Part shown: piece by piece, positions 18,911 to 29,017 of the stretch | How positions within the stretch are numbered: position 1 is the stretch's first letter | Layout of the letters: each line of letters opens with the position of its first letter | From: Hydrogenophaga sp. | GTDB lineage: Bacteria > Pseudomonadota > Gammaproteobacteria > Burkholderiales > Burkholderiaceae_C | Assembly (NCBI RefSeq): GCF_026125785.1 | Contig: NZ_JAHCKL010000028.1 | Location: forward strand, 1-52,295 | Direction: 5' to 3' | DNA: 52,295 bases | Translations under genes and position numbers: made by a program | Notes under the pieces: model-generated | Seen by the model: only the letters and a program-made list of their open reading frames with translations | Told to the model about the DNA's origin: nothing | Database searches by the model: none

Positions 18911-19894
18911 ATGCACGCGCCACGCACACGGGTGCAACGGCGCCCTGTGCATGGGGTGTTGCTGCTCGACAAGCCGCTGGGTCTCTCCAGCAACCAGGCC
19001 TTGCAAAAGGCCAAGTGGTTGTTGCGCGCCGAGAAGGCCGGTCACACCGGAACGCTGGATCCGCTGGCCAGCGGCGTGCTGCCGCTGTGCTTTGGCGCGG
19101 CCACCAAGTTCAGCCAGTTGCACCTGGAGGCCGACAAGACCTACGAGACCACGGTGCGCCTGGGTGTGCGCACCAGCACCGGCGATGCCGAAGGCGATGT
19201 GGTGCAGACGCAGCCGGTCACGTGCACGGTGGGCCAGGTGGTGGAGGTGCTGGACCGTTTTACCGGGCCCATCACTCAGGTGCCTCCCATGCACAGCGCG
19301 CTCAAGAAGGACGGCAAACCGCTGTACGCCTACGCCCGCGACGGTGAGGAGGTGGAGCGTGCGCCGCGCGCCGTGGTCATCCACGACCTGGAGCTTCTGG
19401 ACATGCAGCTGGATGGCGAGGCTCCGCACATCCGCCTGCGTGTCTGCTGCAGCAAGGGGACCTATATCCGGACGCTGGGCGAGGACATCGCGCTCGCCTT
19501 GGGTTGTGGCGGACACCTCACCGCGCTGCGGCGCGTTGCCACCGGCGGTTTCGATGCGTCGCGCTGCATCTCGCTGTCCGCGCTCGAAGCGCTGGAAGAG
19601 CCTTCGCGGCTGGCGGCGCTGCTGCCGGTGCAAACCCTGCTGGAGGGACACGAGCGTGTCACGCTGGGCGCCGAAGATGCCGCCCGTTTCCTCAGCGGTC
19701 TGCGCCGCCGCGGCCCCTGGGCCGACAGCGCGCGCGTGGCCGTCTATGGCCCACCCACTGACGAGTCAGCGCAGGAGCCTGTGCTGCTGGGCACCGCCCA
19801 CGTGCAGGCGGGCGAACTCATTCCGGGGCGACTCCTGAGCCCCACCGATATCCGACAGATCCAGGAAACCTCACGGGAAACCGCTACATCATGA
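18911..19894 (+). CDS. truB: tRNA pseudouridine(55) synthase
   Basis: 327 residues. The catalytic Asp lies in the TruB motif [16 protein letters not shown], and [36 protein letters not shown] and [15 protein letters not shown] are the other family motifs. A PUA-like C-terminal domain follows. It makes pseudouridine 55 in the T-loop of tRNAs. Its stop overlaps the typA start by 4 nt (ATGA). Confidence 0.96.
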   Translation: MHAPRTRVQRRPVHGVLLLDKPLGLSSNQALQKAKWLLRAEKAGHTGTLDPLASGVLPLCFGAATKFSQLHLEADKTYETTVRLGVRTSTGDAEGDVVQTQPVTCTVGQVVEVLDRFTGPITQVPPMHSALKKDGKPLYAYARDGEEVERAPRAVVIHDLELLDMQLDGEAPHIRLRVCCSKGTYIRTLGEDIALALGCGGHLTALRRVATGGFDASRCISLSALEALEEPSRLAALLPVQTLLEGHERVTLGAEDAARFLSGLRRRGPWADSARVAVYGPPTDESAQEPVLLGTAHVQAGELIPGRLLSPTDIRQIQETSRETATS

Positions 19895-21717
19895 GCAAAC
19901 CAATTCGCAATATCGCCATCATCGCCCACGTGGACCATGGCAAGACCACCATGGTCGACCAGCTCCTGCGCCAGTCCGGCACCTTCGCCGAGCACGAGAA
20001 AATGATCGACACCGTGATGGACAGCAACGCCATCGAGCGTGAGCGCGGCATCACCATCCTGGCCAAGAACTGTGCGGTGCGCTGGAAGGACACGCACATC
20101 AACATCGTGGACACCCCGGGCCACGCGGACTTCGGCGGCGAAGTGGAGCGCGCCCTGTCCATGGTGGACGGTGTGGTGCTGCTGATCGATGCGCAGGAAG
20201 GCCCCATGCCGCAGACCCGCTTCGTGACCAAGAAGGCGCTGGCCCTGGGCCTGCGGCCCATCGTGGTTGTCAACAAAGTGGACAAGCCCGGCGCCAACCC
20301 CGACAAGGTGATCAACGCCGCCTTCGACCTGTTCGACAAGCTCGGCGCCACCGACGAGCAACTGGACTTTCCCGTGGTCTATGCCTCCGGCATCAACGGC
20401 TGGACCTCGATGGAGGAGGGCGCGCCCGGCGAACAGTGGGGTCCTGACATGTCGGCCCTGTTCGACACCATCCTCCAGCACGTGCCGGCGCACCAGGGCG
20501 ACCCCAATGCCCCGCTGCAGTTGCAGATCTCGGCACTGGACTTCTCCTCCTTCGTGGGTCGCATCGGCGTGGGCCGCATCAATGCCGGCACTCTCAAGCC
20601 GGGCATGGACGTGCAGGTGATGGAGGGGGCGGACGGCCCGTCTTACAAGGGCCGCGTCAACCAGGTGCTGACCTTCCAGGGCCTGGACCGCGTGCAGGCC
20701 GCCGAGGCGGGCCCCGGAGACATCGTGCTCATCAACGGCATTGCCGACATCGGCATCGGCGTGACCGTGACCGACCCGGCCAACCCCGCGCCGCTGCCCA
20801 TGCTGAAGGTGGATGAGCCCACGCTGACCATGAACTTCTGCGTCAACACCAGCCCCTTGGCGGGGCGCGAAGGCAAGTTCGTCACCAGCCGCCAGATCTG
20901 GGACCGGCTGCAGAAAGAGCTGCAGAGCAACGTGGCCTTGCGGGTCAAGGAAACCGACGAGGACGGCGTGTTCGAGGCCTCCGGCCGTGGCGAACTGCAC
21001 CTGACCATCCTGCTGGAAAACATGCGCCGGGAAGGCTATGAGCTCGCGGTCTCCAAACCGCGCGTGGTGTTCCGCGACGTCAACGGCGAACGCCACGAAC
21101 CCATTGAACTCGTGACCGCCGACATCGAGGAACAGCACCAGGGTGGCGTGATGCAGGCGCTGGGCGAACGAAAAGGCGAACTGGTGAACATGGAACCCGA
21201 TGGCCGGGGCCGTGTACGCCTGGAGTACCGCATTCCCGCACGCGGGCTGATCGGTTTCACCAACGAGTTCCTCAACCTGACCCGCGGCTCTGGCCTGATC
21301 TCCAACATCTTTGACGGTTACGAGCCGCACAAGGGTGACATCGGCGGACGCAAGAACGGCGTGCTGATCTCCATGGACGACGGCGAGATCTTCACCTACG
21401 CGCTGGGCAAGCTGGACGACCGCGGCCGCATGTTCGTGCGGGCGGGCGACCCGGTGTACGAGGGGATGATCGTGGGCATCCACAGCCGCGACAACGACCT
21501 CGTCGTCAACGCCACGCGCACCAAGCAGCTCACCAACTTCCGCGTCAGCGGCAAGGAGGACGCGATCAAGATCACGCCTCCGATCGATCTCACGCTGGAG
21601 TACGGCGTGGAATTCATCGAGGACGATGAGCTGGTGGAGATCACGCCCAAGAGCATCCGCCTGCGCAAGCGTTTCCTCAAGGAGCACGAGCGCAAGCGCG
21701 CCTCGCGCGATGCCTGA
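19891..21717 (+). CDS. typA: Ribosome-associated GTPase TypA/BipA
   Basis: 608 residues. GTPase domain with AHVDHGKTT (P-loop His13-Thr20), switch [14 protein letters not shown] and [10 protein letters not shown]; then EF-Tu domain 2, EF-G-like domains III and V and the BipA-specific C-terminal domain ([18 protein letters not shown]). It is a ribosome-binding GTPase linked to 50S assembly and stress or cold growth. It is translationally coupled to truB and ends the cluster. Confidence 0.97.
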   Translation: MSKPIRNIAIIAHVDHGKTTMVDQLLRQSGTFAEHEKMIDTVMDSNAIERERGITILAKNCAVRWKDTHINIVDTPGHADFGGEVERALSMVDGVVLLIDAQEGPMPQTRFVTKKALALGLRPIVVVNKVDKPGANPDKVINAAFDLFDKLGATDEQLDFPVVYASGINGWTSMEEGAPGEQWGPDMSALFDTILQHVPAHQGDPNAPLQLQISALDFSSFVGRIGVGRINAGTLKPGMDVQVMEGADGPSYKGRVNQVLTFQGLDRVQAAEAGPGDIVLINGIADIGIGVTVTDPANPAPLPMLKVDEPTLTMNFCVNTSPLAGREGKFVTSRQIWDRLQKELQSNVALRVKETDEDGVFEASGRGELHLTILLENMRREGYELAVSKPRVVFRDVNGERHEPIELVTADIEEQHQGGVMQALGERKGELVNMEPDGRGRVRLEYRIPARGLIGFTNEFLNLTRGSGLISNIFDGYEPHKGDIGGRKNGVLISMDDGEIFTYALGKLDDRGRMFVRAGDPVYEGMIVGIHSRDNDLVVNATRTKQLTNFRVSGKEDAIKITPPIDLTLEYGVEFIEDDELVEITPKSIRLRKRFLKEHERKRASRDA

Positions 21718-21729
21718 CAACTTGCGCTC

Positions 21730-21750
21730 GCCCTGAGCCAGTCGAAGGGC
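21730..21750. repeat. Single REP-like palindromic repeat after typA
   Basis: GCCCTGAGCC...TCGAAGGGC is one unit of the family-wide TTCGACAGGCTCAGGGC element, here with one changed base. The ends can pair as GCCCT/AGGGC. It may serve as a weak 3' hairpin for the operon. Further copies occur at 29975 and 30126. Confidence 0.6.
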
Positions 21751-21801
21751 TGCGCAACCGGCAACCTTTGGCCTGGGCCCTTCGAACCCGTTGGACGATA
21801 C

Positions 21802-22806
21802 ATGCCTTTTCGCCTGCTCAGCCGCCTGACGCACACACAGGCGGTCTTCCTGATGGTTGCGGTGACCCTGATGTGGTCCATCGCCGGGGTGGTGTCGCGG
21901 CAGCTCGAATCGGCGGCACGCTTCGAAGTCACTTTCTGGCGCAGCGCCTTCACGGCGCTGGCGCTGCTGGTGATCCTGCCCTGGTGGCGCGCCGCCGACC
22001 GCGCCGCCGGCTTCATTCCGGACGATCCCGCTCAGGGTGCGATGCAGCGGCACTGGGGCGTGCTGTGGCGCTCCCGCGCGTTCTGGGTGTCGGGCGTGTG
22101 CTGGAGCGTGATGTTCACCGCCTTCATGCTGGCGCTGACCTTCACCACCGTGGCCAACGTGCTGGTCATCATGTCGGTGGGGCCCTTGTTCACCGCGCTG
22201 GTGGCCCGCGTGGCGATTGGCCAGCGTCTGGCGTTGCGCACCTGGCTGGCGATCTTGGCTGCCGGGGCGGGCATTGTCTACATGTACGGCAGCCAGTTCC
22301 TGCATGCCTTCGGCGACCCCGCGCTGCAGACCGGCGGGCTCGTGGTGGGATCGCTGGTGGCGCTGTGCGTGCCCGTGGCCAGCGCCATCAACTGGACCGT
22401 GGTGCAGCGCAGCCAGACCCATGGCGAGAAGATCGACCTGGTGCCCTCCGTGCTGCTGGGCGGCCTGCTGTCGTCTCTCTACACACTGCCGCTGGCGCTG
22501 CCGTTCCAGGCCACCGGCGCAGACGTCGCCTGGCTGGCACTGCTCGGCCTGGTGCAACTGGCCATACCCTGCGCACTGGCGGTGGTCTGCGCCCGCTCCC
22601 TCAAGGCGCCAGAGGTGTCCCTGCTGGCCTTGCTGGAAGTGATCTTCGGCATCCTGCTGGCCTGGCTGGGCGCAGGCGAAGCGCCCGGGCCCGAAGTGCT
22701 GGCCGGTGGCTCTCTCGTCATCGGCGCACTGGTGCTCAATGAACTGCTTGGCTGGCGTTCGCGCGCCGGCACCCCCCGCATCCAGACCCTGGACAGCCCC
22801 TCCTGA
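21802..22806 (+). CDS. EamA/DMT-family transporter
   Basis: 334 residues with about ten hydrophobic helices arranged as two EamA repeats; the first starts TQAVFLMVAVTLMWSIAGVVSR. The C-terminal repeat ends LLEVIFGILLAWLGAGEAPG, a typical drug/metabolite exporter pattern. The substrate cannot be inferred. There is no strong ribosome site before the ATG at 21802. The next gene follows after 31 bp. Confidence 0.88.
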   Translation: MPFRLLSRLTHTQAVFLMVAVTLMWSIAGVVSRQLESAARFEVTFWRSAFTALALLVILPWWRAADRAAGFIPDDPAQGAMQRHWGVLWRSRAFWVSGVCWSVMFTAFMLALTFTTVANVLVIMSVGPLFTALVARVAIGQRLALRTWLAILAAGAGIVYMYGSQFLHAFGDPALQTGGLVVGSLVALCVPVASAINWTVVQRSQTHGEKIDLVPSVLLGGLLSSLYTLPLALPFQATGADVAWLALLGLVQLAIPCALAVVCARSLKAPEVSLLALLEVIFGILLAWLGAGEAPGPEVLAGGSLVIGALVLNELLGWRSRAGTPRIQTLDSPS

Positions 22807-22837
22807 CGCCGACACTCTCTCAACCGGAGACACCACC

Positions 22838-23938
22838 ATGACCGCGACAACATCCGAAAGCCTCGTTCTTGCGGACGTGCAAGGCCGCGTCGGCTTCATC
22901 ACGCTCAACCGCCCGCGCGCCCTCAACGCGTTGTCGCTGGAGATGATCCGGGCCATCACGCAGGCCCTGCAGGCCTGGCGCGATGACCCGGCGGTGATGG
23001 CCGTCGCCGTGCGCGGCACCAGCAAGGAAGGACCCTTTGGCGCGTTCTGCGCCGGAGGCGACATCCGCTTCTTCCACCAGGCCGCCCTGGCTGGCGACAG
23101 CGCGCTGGAGGACTTCTTTACCGAGGAATACGCGCTCAACCACCTCATCCACACCTATCCCAAGCCCTACATCGCCTTCATGGACGGCATCGTGATGGGC
23201 GGCGGCATGGGCATCAGCCAGGGGGCCAGCCTGCGCATCGTCACCGAACGCAGCAAGCTCGCCATGCCCGAAACCCACATCGGCCTGTTTCCCGATGTGG
23301 GCGGCGGCTACTTTCTCAGCCGCTGCCCCGGGCTTCTGGGCGAGTACCTTGCGCTGACCGGCCATGTTCTCAACGGCCGCGAGGCCATGGCCGCCGGGCT
23401 GGCCGATGGTTACCTGGATTCCGGCCGCCAGGCCGGGCTGTGGGCCTCGCTCGCGCAGACCCCGTTCGAGAACAGCGAGGCCGTGGAACGCTGGTGCCGC
23501 CGCCACCTGGACACCGCTCCCGTTCCCGGCAACTGGCCCATGGCCGAGATCCAGCGCATCTTCAGCCTGCCGGATGTGCCACAGATCATCCTGGCGCTGG
23601 AGCAGACCGACAGCGACTGGGCCCGCAGCACCGCGGCCACGCTGCGCCAACGCTCGCCGCTGATGCTGCATGTGGTGCTGGAACAGATACGGCGCGCGCG
23701 CGGCATGGGCCTGGCCGACGACTTGCGCATGGAGCGCGACATGGTGCACCGCTGCTTCCACCTGCGCCCCGGCACGGCCAGTGAAACGGTCGAGGGCATA
23801 CGCGCACTGGCCGTGGACAAGGACCACCAGCCACGCTGGAATCCTGCGCGCATCGAAGACGTCAAGCCCGCTCAGGTGGCCGCGTTCTTCGACAGCCCCT
23901 GGACACCCCAGACCCACCCCCTGAGCCAGCTCGGTTGA
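22838..23938 (+). CDS. Enoyl-CoA hydratase/isomerase family protein, 3-hydroxyisobutyryl-CoA hydrolase-like
   Basis: 366 residues, the length of HIBCH-type hydrolases rather than the 260 of simple crotonases. Crotonase motifs are visible: RPRALNALSLEM, FCAGGDIRFFHQ (oxyanion hole), GGGMGISQGASLR and LAMPETHIGLFPDVGGGYFLSR, the last characteristic of HIBCH. It probably hydrolyses 3-hydroxyisobutyryl-CoA in valine breakdown; other crotonase activities remain possible. The ATG at 22838 follows CCGGAGA; longer in-frame starts overlap the transporter. Confidence 0.85.
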   Translation: MTATTSESLVLADVQGRVGFITLNRPRALNALSLEMIRAITQALQAWRDDPAVMAVAVRGTSKEGPFGAFCAGGDIRFFHQAALAGDSALEDFFTEEYALNHLIHTYPKPYIAFMDGIVMGGGMGISQGASLRIVTERSKLAMPETHIGLFPDVGGGYFLSRCPGLLGEYLALTGHVLNGREAMAAGLADGYLDSGRQAGLWASLAQTPFENSEAVERWCRRHLDTAPVPGNWPMAEIQRIFSLPDVPQIILALEQTDSDWARSTAATLRQRSPLMLHVVLEQIRRARGMGLADDLRMERDMVHRCFHLRPGTASETVEGIRALAVDKDHQPRWNPARIEDVKPAQVAAFFDSPWTPQTHPLSQLG

Positions 23939-24190
23939 CCGTGCGATGACCTCCTGCCCTGGCGGCAGGCCTGGCATCGAAAGGCGCACCGTACGCAGCG
24001 CCTGCTGTTCGTTCTCAAATTCATGCGCTTTGTTCTCCCATGCTGCAATTCATGAAAGTTGACGGCAAATGGGTATGTGATGACGGCCGTTTACCACAAA
24101 TGTGCATGGACACCCCATAACTTTTGCATTACAAATCGTGCTCCTTGACCCCCGCTCACAAGGCGGAATCACACCCAGAGGGAGCACACC
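23939..24190. other. Intergenic stretch before the lipase-like locus
   Basis: No gene is seen here. The part from about 24000 to 24160 is AT-richer than the flanks and probably holds the promoter of the next gene, but no convincing -35/-10 pair could be fixed. A CAGAGGGAG-like ribosome site ends the stretch. Confidence 0.5.
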
Positions 24191-25237
24191 ATGGCCACCG
24201 AGAAGGAATGCGCCGCCATCGCGGCGCTGCTGGACAGCCGCCACAGGCCACCGCGGCACCAGGGCCCCACCCAGACCCAGACCTACATACCCCCCACGGG
24301 GTGGACTCCCTTGCCCGGCGCGCAGGACGCGAACAACGCCGACACCCCAACGGCCGGCTGCACGGCTCACCCGTTTGTTCATCCCCGTGGTGATTGCCTC
24401 ATTGCCGTTCACGCCAGCCTGCAGTTTCAGCACGCGATTCACATCTCGACGAATGGCGAGGAGTTCCTCAGCAACCTCGCGCTGGACATCGGCCTGACGG
24501 CTTTCGCCGAACCCCTGCTCGACATCACCCGCGTGTACCTGCAGGCACGGCGTTGGGCGCAGAGCCAAGGCCTTGACCCGGCCCGCATCACCTTCACAGG
24601 GCACGGCGTAGGTGGCGGGCTGGCCGCGGTCATGGCCGTCTGGTTCGACCAACCCGCCATCGTCTTCGCGCAGGCGCCGCTGCGGGCGGTGGCGCTCACA
24701 CCCGGTGACTTTGCGGCCGTGCAGCACGAAGTGGCGTCGGCCGTGCCACCACTGGGCAGCATGGACCCCGCCGTCCAGGCACTGGCCACGTTCATCCGCG
24801 CTCCCAAGGAACGGCTGCGAGAGCGTGCCGCCCGGCGGGTGGCGCATTGGCATGTGCAAGGCGAAGTGCTGTACCCCCTGAGGTCCGGGGCCACGGCCAT
24901 CCTCGGTACCGAGCACGTGATCGACGCAGGCATGCAGGCAGGCTCCATCGACGAAGCCATTGCCCTGCACGACGTTCGGCTTCTTGCCGCTTTGCTGTAC
25001 GACCCCCGCCTGCCCACGCTCTGCCAAACCTCGCCCGACCTGCTGCCGCTGCTGATCGACAGGGAAGACAGCGGCCTCATCGACTCCCTGCTGGCCGACC
25101 AGCTTTCTGTCGGTCTGGAAAGGGACAGCGCTCTCCAGCGCTTCGTGACCGGCCTGATGGCGCCAACGAGCGACCGCGACACCCCCGACCTGAGCGAACA
25201 ACGCGATCCTGAGAACGGCGCGATCGCACTGGACTGA
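24191..25237 (+). CDS. Lipase-fold protein lacking the nucleophile serine (uncharacterised)
   Basis: 348 residues, no signal peptide and no RTX repeats. A segment with the lipase nucleophile-elbow context reads ITFTGHGVGGGLAAVMAV; in active class-3 lipases the same elbow is GHSLGG, so Gly139 stands where the serine should be. The following FDQPAIVFAQAPLRAV and the later LHDVRLLAALL also resemble the lipase domains of RTX lipases. It is therefore likely a catalytically dead relative. It begins a run of four same-strand genes ending with an RTX lipase that keeps its serine, so a regulatory, chaperone or binding role is possible but unproven. Confidence 0.6.
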   Translation: MATEKECAAIAALLDSRHRPPRHQGPTQTQTYIPPTGWTPLPGAQDANNADTPTAGCTAHPFVHPRGDCLIAVHASLQFQHAIHISTNGEEFLSNLALDIGLTAFAEPLLDITRVYLQARRWAQSQGLDPARITFTGHGVGGGLAAVMAVWFDQPAIVFAQAPLRAVALTPGDFAAVQHEVASAVPPLGSMDPAVQALATFIRAPKERLRERAARRVAHWHVQGEVLYPLRSGATAILGTEHVIDAGMQAGSIDEAIALHDVRLLAALLYDPRLPTLCQTSPDLLPLLIDREDSGLIDSLLADQLSVGLERDSALQRFVTGLMAPTSDRDTPDLSEQRDPENGAIALD

Positions 25238-25260
25238 CCGTCTCTTTCAAGGAACTCCCG

Positions 25261-25521
25261 ATGGGTTACTCGTTCGTCCAGCGGTGGCAGCGTCGGCTGC
25301 TGATCCTGCTGCTGCTCGCCGCAGGCGCCGCCTTCCTCTGGAGGGGTGGCGTTTCTCTGAACCTCCTGACCGCCATTGGCCTGACCAATCTGAGCGCCGC
25401 AGCCGCCGTGCTCCTCGTACGGTCGTCAAGCCTGGTGCGCTGGGTAGGCGTCATGGCCAGCCTGGTGAACCTCTATGGGGCATGGGTGTGGTTCGTGCTC
25501 TGGGCGGTGAGGTTGAGATAG
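25261..25521 (+). CDS. Small membrane protein (uncharacterised)
   Basis: 86 residues. Two to three hydrophobic helices (about 12-28, 34-55 and 62-82) are separated by short basic turns. AAGGAAC lies just upstream of the ATG. I do not recognise a family. It sits 23 bp after the lipase-like gene and may be co-transcribed with it. Confidence 0.65.
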   Translation: MGYSFVQRWQRRLLILLLLAAGAAFLWRGGVSLNLLTAIGLTNLSAAAAVLLVRSSSLVRWVGVMASLVNLYGAWVWFVLWAVRLR

Positions 25522-25628
25522 GCCATGGCGCCATGCGGGACCCACGGCATCTCGATCCGGACAGCGCTGGCTGTTTGCAATCTCCCTATTGATCCCCCGT
25601 TCGGTGAACCACTCCCTGGAGACATCAC

Positions 25629-26564
25629 ATGCTTGAACTTGGTGTAGGCGCGGACATTGTCCGGGGAATTGGCTGGCTGTTCATCGGGCTGATGGTTGCG
25701 GCGATTGCAGCGGCACTGTGGATTCCCAAGAGCAGGCTCGGCAAGGCCATTGCGACGGTGGGGGTGTTGGGCGGAATCGGGGCCATCTATGTGCCGAGTT
25801 TTGTGCAGCAGTATGAATACAAGCAGCGTTACGCCAAGGCGAAGGCGCTGTTTGACGAGCGTTGCAAGACGGCGGGGGAGAAGATTTACCGGACTGTGGA
25901 GGGGGTCGAGGGGATTTTCCTGATGCGGCTACGCGTTGCGTCTGAGGCCGGCTGGTTCAACGATCAATACACTGCCTACGATATTTTTGCAGGAGACGAT
26001 GGTGGTAGTGGTTCGACAGGTAGCCGCACTGAAAACTACAGTAAGCATAAACCGCCTCCAGATACATACATTCTGTCACTTCTTCGCCCTGTAATCGTGG
26101 ATCCTCCTATTAAGGACTCCCCCGACCCTTTCTCCGCTGGAAAATATCTATTTGTCGAGTTGGAGGATCCTGCTGATGGCCAAATCTATCGATATACCGC
26201 AAGTTATTTTTCTGTAAATAGGATCACGCCAAAAACTCAGCCCTGGGTGCGGGATATTCGCCTTGATCGAGTGCCAATTCAGAAGAGAACTGCGCGCTAC
26301 GGAATCTCATGGGAGGATGAGACTCGACCAGGGGATCGCGAATTTTGGATTGCAGGTAGTTCGGTTCGCGTGGTCGATCTGGAGTCGAATCAGGTTATTG
26401 CCCAACGTACCGGTTTCGTCATGGATCCGAAGTTGGGAAATACGGCCGGTTTTCGTTCGCCGTGGGGGTTTTCTCTTCCGTGCGGAAATTATGCGCCGCA
26501 GCAAAGGAAGACCTCCTATTTTGTCGAACGCGTACTTAATCCATCCACGAAGGAAAATCCATGA
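25629..26564 (+). CDS. Membrane-anchored protein of unknown function beside RTX lipase
   Basis: 311 residues. Two transmembrane helices (about 8-31 and 38-55) are followed by a long soluble region with a conserved-looking end (VRVVDLESNQVIAQRTGFVMDP, then FRSPWGFSLPCGNY). Related proteins of unknown function seem to lie beside secreted lipases in other beta- and gamma-proteobacteria (from memory, not checked). The gene overlaps the RTX lipase start by 4 nt, so the two are translationally coupled; an accessory or immunity role is inference. The last two thirds are clearly AT-richer than the first third, suggesting a recombination join inside the gene. Confidence 0.65.
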   Translation: MLELGVGADIVRGIGWLFIGLMVAAIAAALWIPKSRLGKAIATVGVLGGIGAIYVPSFVQQYEYKQRYAKAKALFDERCKTAGEKIYRTVEGVEGIFLMRLRVASEAGWFNDQYTAYDIFAGDDGGSGSTGSRTENYSKHKPPPDTYILSLLRPVIVDPPIKDSPDPFSAGKYLFVELEDPADGQIYRYTASYFSVNRITPKTQPWVRDIRLDRVPIQKRTARYGISWEDETRPGDREFWIAGSSVRVVDLESNQVIAQRTGFVMDPKLGNTAGFRSPWGFSLPCGNYAPQQRKTSYFVERVLNPSTKENP

Positions 26565-29017
26565 CAACCAACAATTTTGCGGCAATACTCAAGTACGCTG
26601 GTGTTCAAATGGCCGCTGAATCCTTGTTTTCCTTCAGACCTGGCCAACCTGACGCCGCCAGCGTCCCAGGGGTGGAGCGCTCATACGGATTGATATCTAC
26701 AGCGGACCTCGTGTTCGGGAATGGGCGTAGCAGCAAATTCACATCCGATCAGGCTTCTCAGTTTGCTGATCCGAGTGCCGGCTGGAGCGTAGTCGAACAC
26801 AAAAGCAACACCAGCACCGGCTTCAGCGGGACGCTGTTCAAGAACAACGCCACCGGAGAGCTGGTGCTGAGCTTTCGCAGCACCGAGTTCGCCGACGACG
26901 CGGCGCGGGACAACCAGGCGACCAATGTGCTGGAGATCCAGTCGTTTGGCTGGGCGTTTGGGCAGATAGCGGACATGAAGGCCTGGGTGGAGAGCCTGTA
27001 CGCCAGCGGCAAGATGGCGGGCGGGGCGGCGCCCACGGTGACCGGCTACAGCCTGGGCGGGCACCTGGCCACGGCGTTTGCCGAACTCTGGCCAGAGCGT
27101 GCGGCTGCCGTCTACACCTTCAACGGTGCCGGGGTGGGGGAGATGAAGGACGGCGCCCGGCTCATGGACGTCATCAACACCTTCAACGCCATGCGCGGCG
27201 GCGACACCACGCTGGTGACGGCCAGCTTCACGTACCAGACCGTGCGCGCCCAGTATGAAACCCTGCGCGAGAAGTACGGCCATGGGGGGAGGACCGTCGA
27301 GGCCACCGATCTGGAGGCCCTCAAGGGCCTCGCGGCATTCCCTACGGCCATTGGCGAGCAGTTCGGCGTACTGTACGAGGCGCTCAAGCGCATCGACAGC
27401 ATTGCCAAGGAAGCCGTGCGGGTGAACCAGGACGTCACCAACGCGGGCGGCACCGGTCCGGCGAAGGTCAACCTCAACGCCATCGAAGCCCTCAAGCTGG
27501 ACTACCAGCTTGCCGTGCTCATGGCCCAGAAATCCACCGAGGCCTACCGCAGCGGCGTGGTCCTGGGGGGCTGGCAGGCCCTCACCGACCGGGAGGAAGA
27601 CCCCGCGCTGCTCAGGCCCGGGGTCTACGACATCTTTGGCGCCAACAAGCCTTCGGCCGTGGCGAATTCCCAGCACCACTATGGCAAGCCTGTGCCGGTC
27701 TACATCGAGGACCAGCCCCTGGCGCGCGGCAACATCGTGATCAGTGCCACCGTGGAGAGTGTGCTGAACGTGGAAGCCAAGCTCCTGGTGAATGACTTCA
27801 GCAAGAACGATTTCGGCGACAGCCACAGTCTGGTGTTGCTGGTGGACTCGCTTGCCGTACAGGCCCTGCTGGCGCGGCTGGACCCGTCGTTGAACACGCG
27901 CAAACTCGCTGCAAGCCCGGGCACAGACCCTGCGGACGCCGACCTCGTGATGGAGCGCATCCTGCAGACCGCAGGCAATCTGCGTGGTAACAGCGAATTC
28001 CTGCAGCAGGGGGAGGCCGAGGGTGACACGCTGGAGAACGTGCTCAATGCACTCTCACGCATGCTGGGCGTGGCGGGCACGCCGCTCAATGGCGACCCCC
28101 ATGGCGGCACCTGGGCGCGCGTGGAGAACAGTGGCAGCTACACCGGCAGGGAGGAGTTGCACAAGACCTTGAAGGCCATTGACGAGAAGGTCACGGCATC
28201 CGGGTTGGAGGGGCGGTTGATCGTCAAGCACGTGGACAGCCACATTGCCGCCGACGCCCGTCTGGACTTTGGCGCGCTGCTGGCGCTCAAGACCCTGAGC
28301 CCGTTCTACCTGGACGCCAAGGACCACGCCGGCCAGACCGCGCTCAACGCCATCTGGCGCGAGGCGCATGGCAGCGACTTTCTGGCCTGGCAGTCGGACC
28401 GAGGCGCGGTGCTGTACGGGACGGCTTACCAGGGGCTGGGTTTCACGGATGAGTGGCTGGCGGACAGGGCGGCGATGTTGCAGGCGCTGGCCTTTCGGAA
28501 TCAGCACAACGTGGGCGAGACGAGCCCTACGGCGCCGAATCCGTCGTTCGGGTTGCAGGCAGGCCAGTACCTGGACATGACCACTGGAACCACCGTCATG
28601 GTCGGGACCTCGACGGCGTCCACGCGCCAGGTGGTCTTTGGCACGCAGGGGGCAGAGATGCTGCAGGGCGGCATGGCAGACGACCGCTTCTATGGCGGCG
28701 CGGGCGACGACAACACGCTGCATCTGGATGGCGGTGGTCATGATGTGGTGACCATGAACTCGAAAGATGCGGTCCGAGTCATGGGGCAGTCCTTTGCGGA
28801 CGTGGCAGTGCGCAACGTCGTGCTTGGCGATGGCAAGCTGGACGAATCAAGCCTGTTGCTGACGTTCGATGTGGACAGGCTCGCACAGTGTTCTTGGGCG
28901 ATGGCGGTGCGAACACCCTGCGCTTGGGCGCGGGTTTCACGACCGCCAAGACCGAGGTCAGCCGCTCGGGCAACGACATGGTGCTCAAGTGGACCGGCAA
29001 CACGGCAGACTCGGTGA
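26561..29017 (+). pseudogene. RTX lipase, N-terminal part of a frameshifted gene
   Basis: This frame encodes 818 residues, but only about the first 770 look authentic. A class-3 lipase domain (about 70-240) has the nucleophile elbow GYSLGG with Ser164, and FSGTLFKNNATGELVLSFRSTEF before it. A helical middle region follows (about 260-680), then the first RTX-type turns (QGGMADDRFYGGAGDDN). Near 28880 the protein turns into Arg/Pro-rich nonsense, while the proper continuation is in another frame starting around 28888. A single-base indel in the genome or in the assembly explains this. An intact protein would be about 1,125 residues and is expected to leave by a type I secretion system; no exporter gene is in the window. 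Confidence 0.8.

Noticed and set aside
19744-23154. Open frame of 1,136 codons on the minus strand
   Set aside because: It lies opposite truB, typA, the EamA transporter and the hydrolase gene and has shadow composition.
28860-28900. Programmed ribosomal frameshift in the RTX lipase
   Set aside because: No slippery heptamer and no obvious stimulatory structure; a mutation or read error is simpler.
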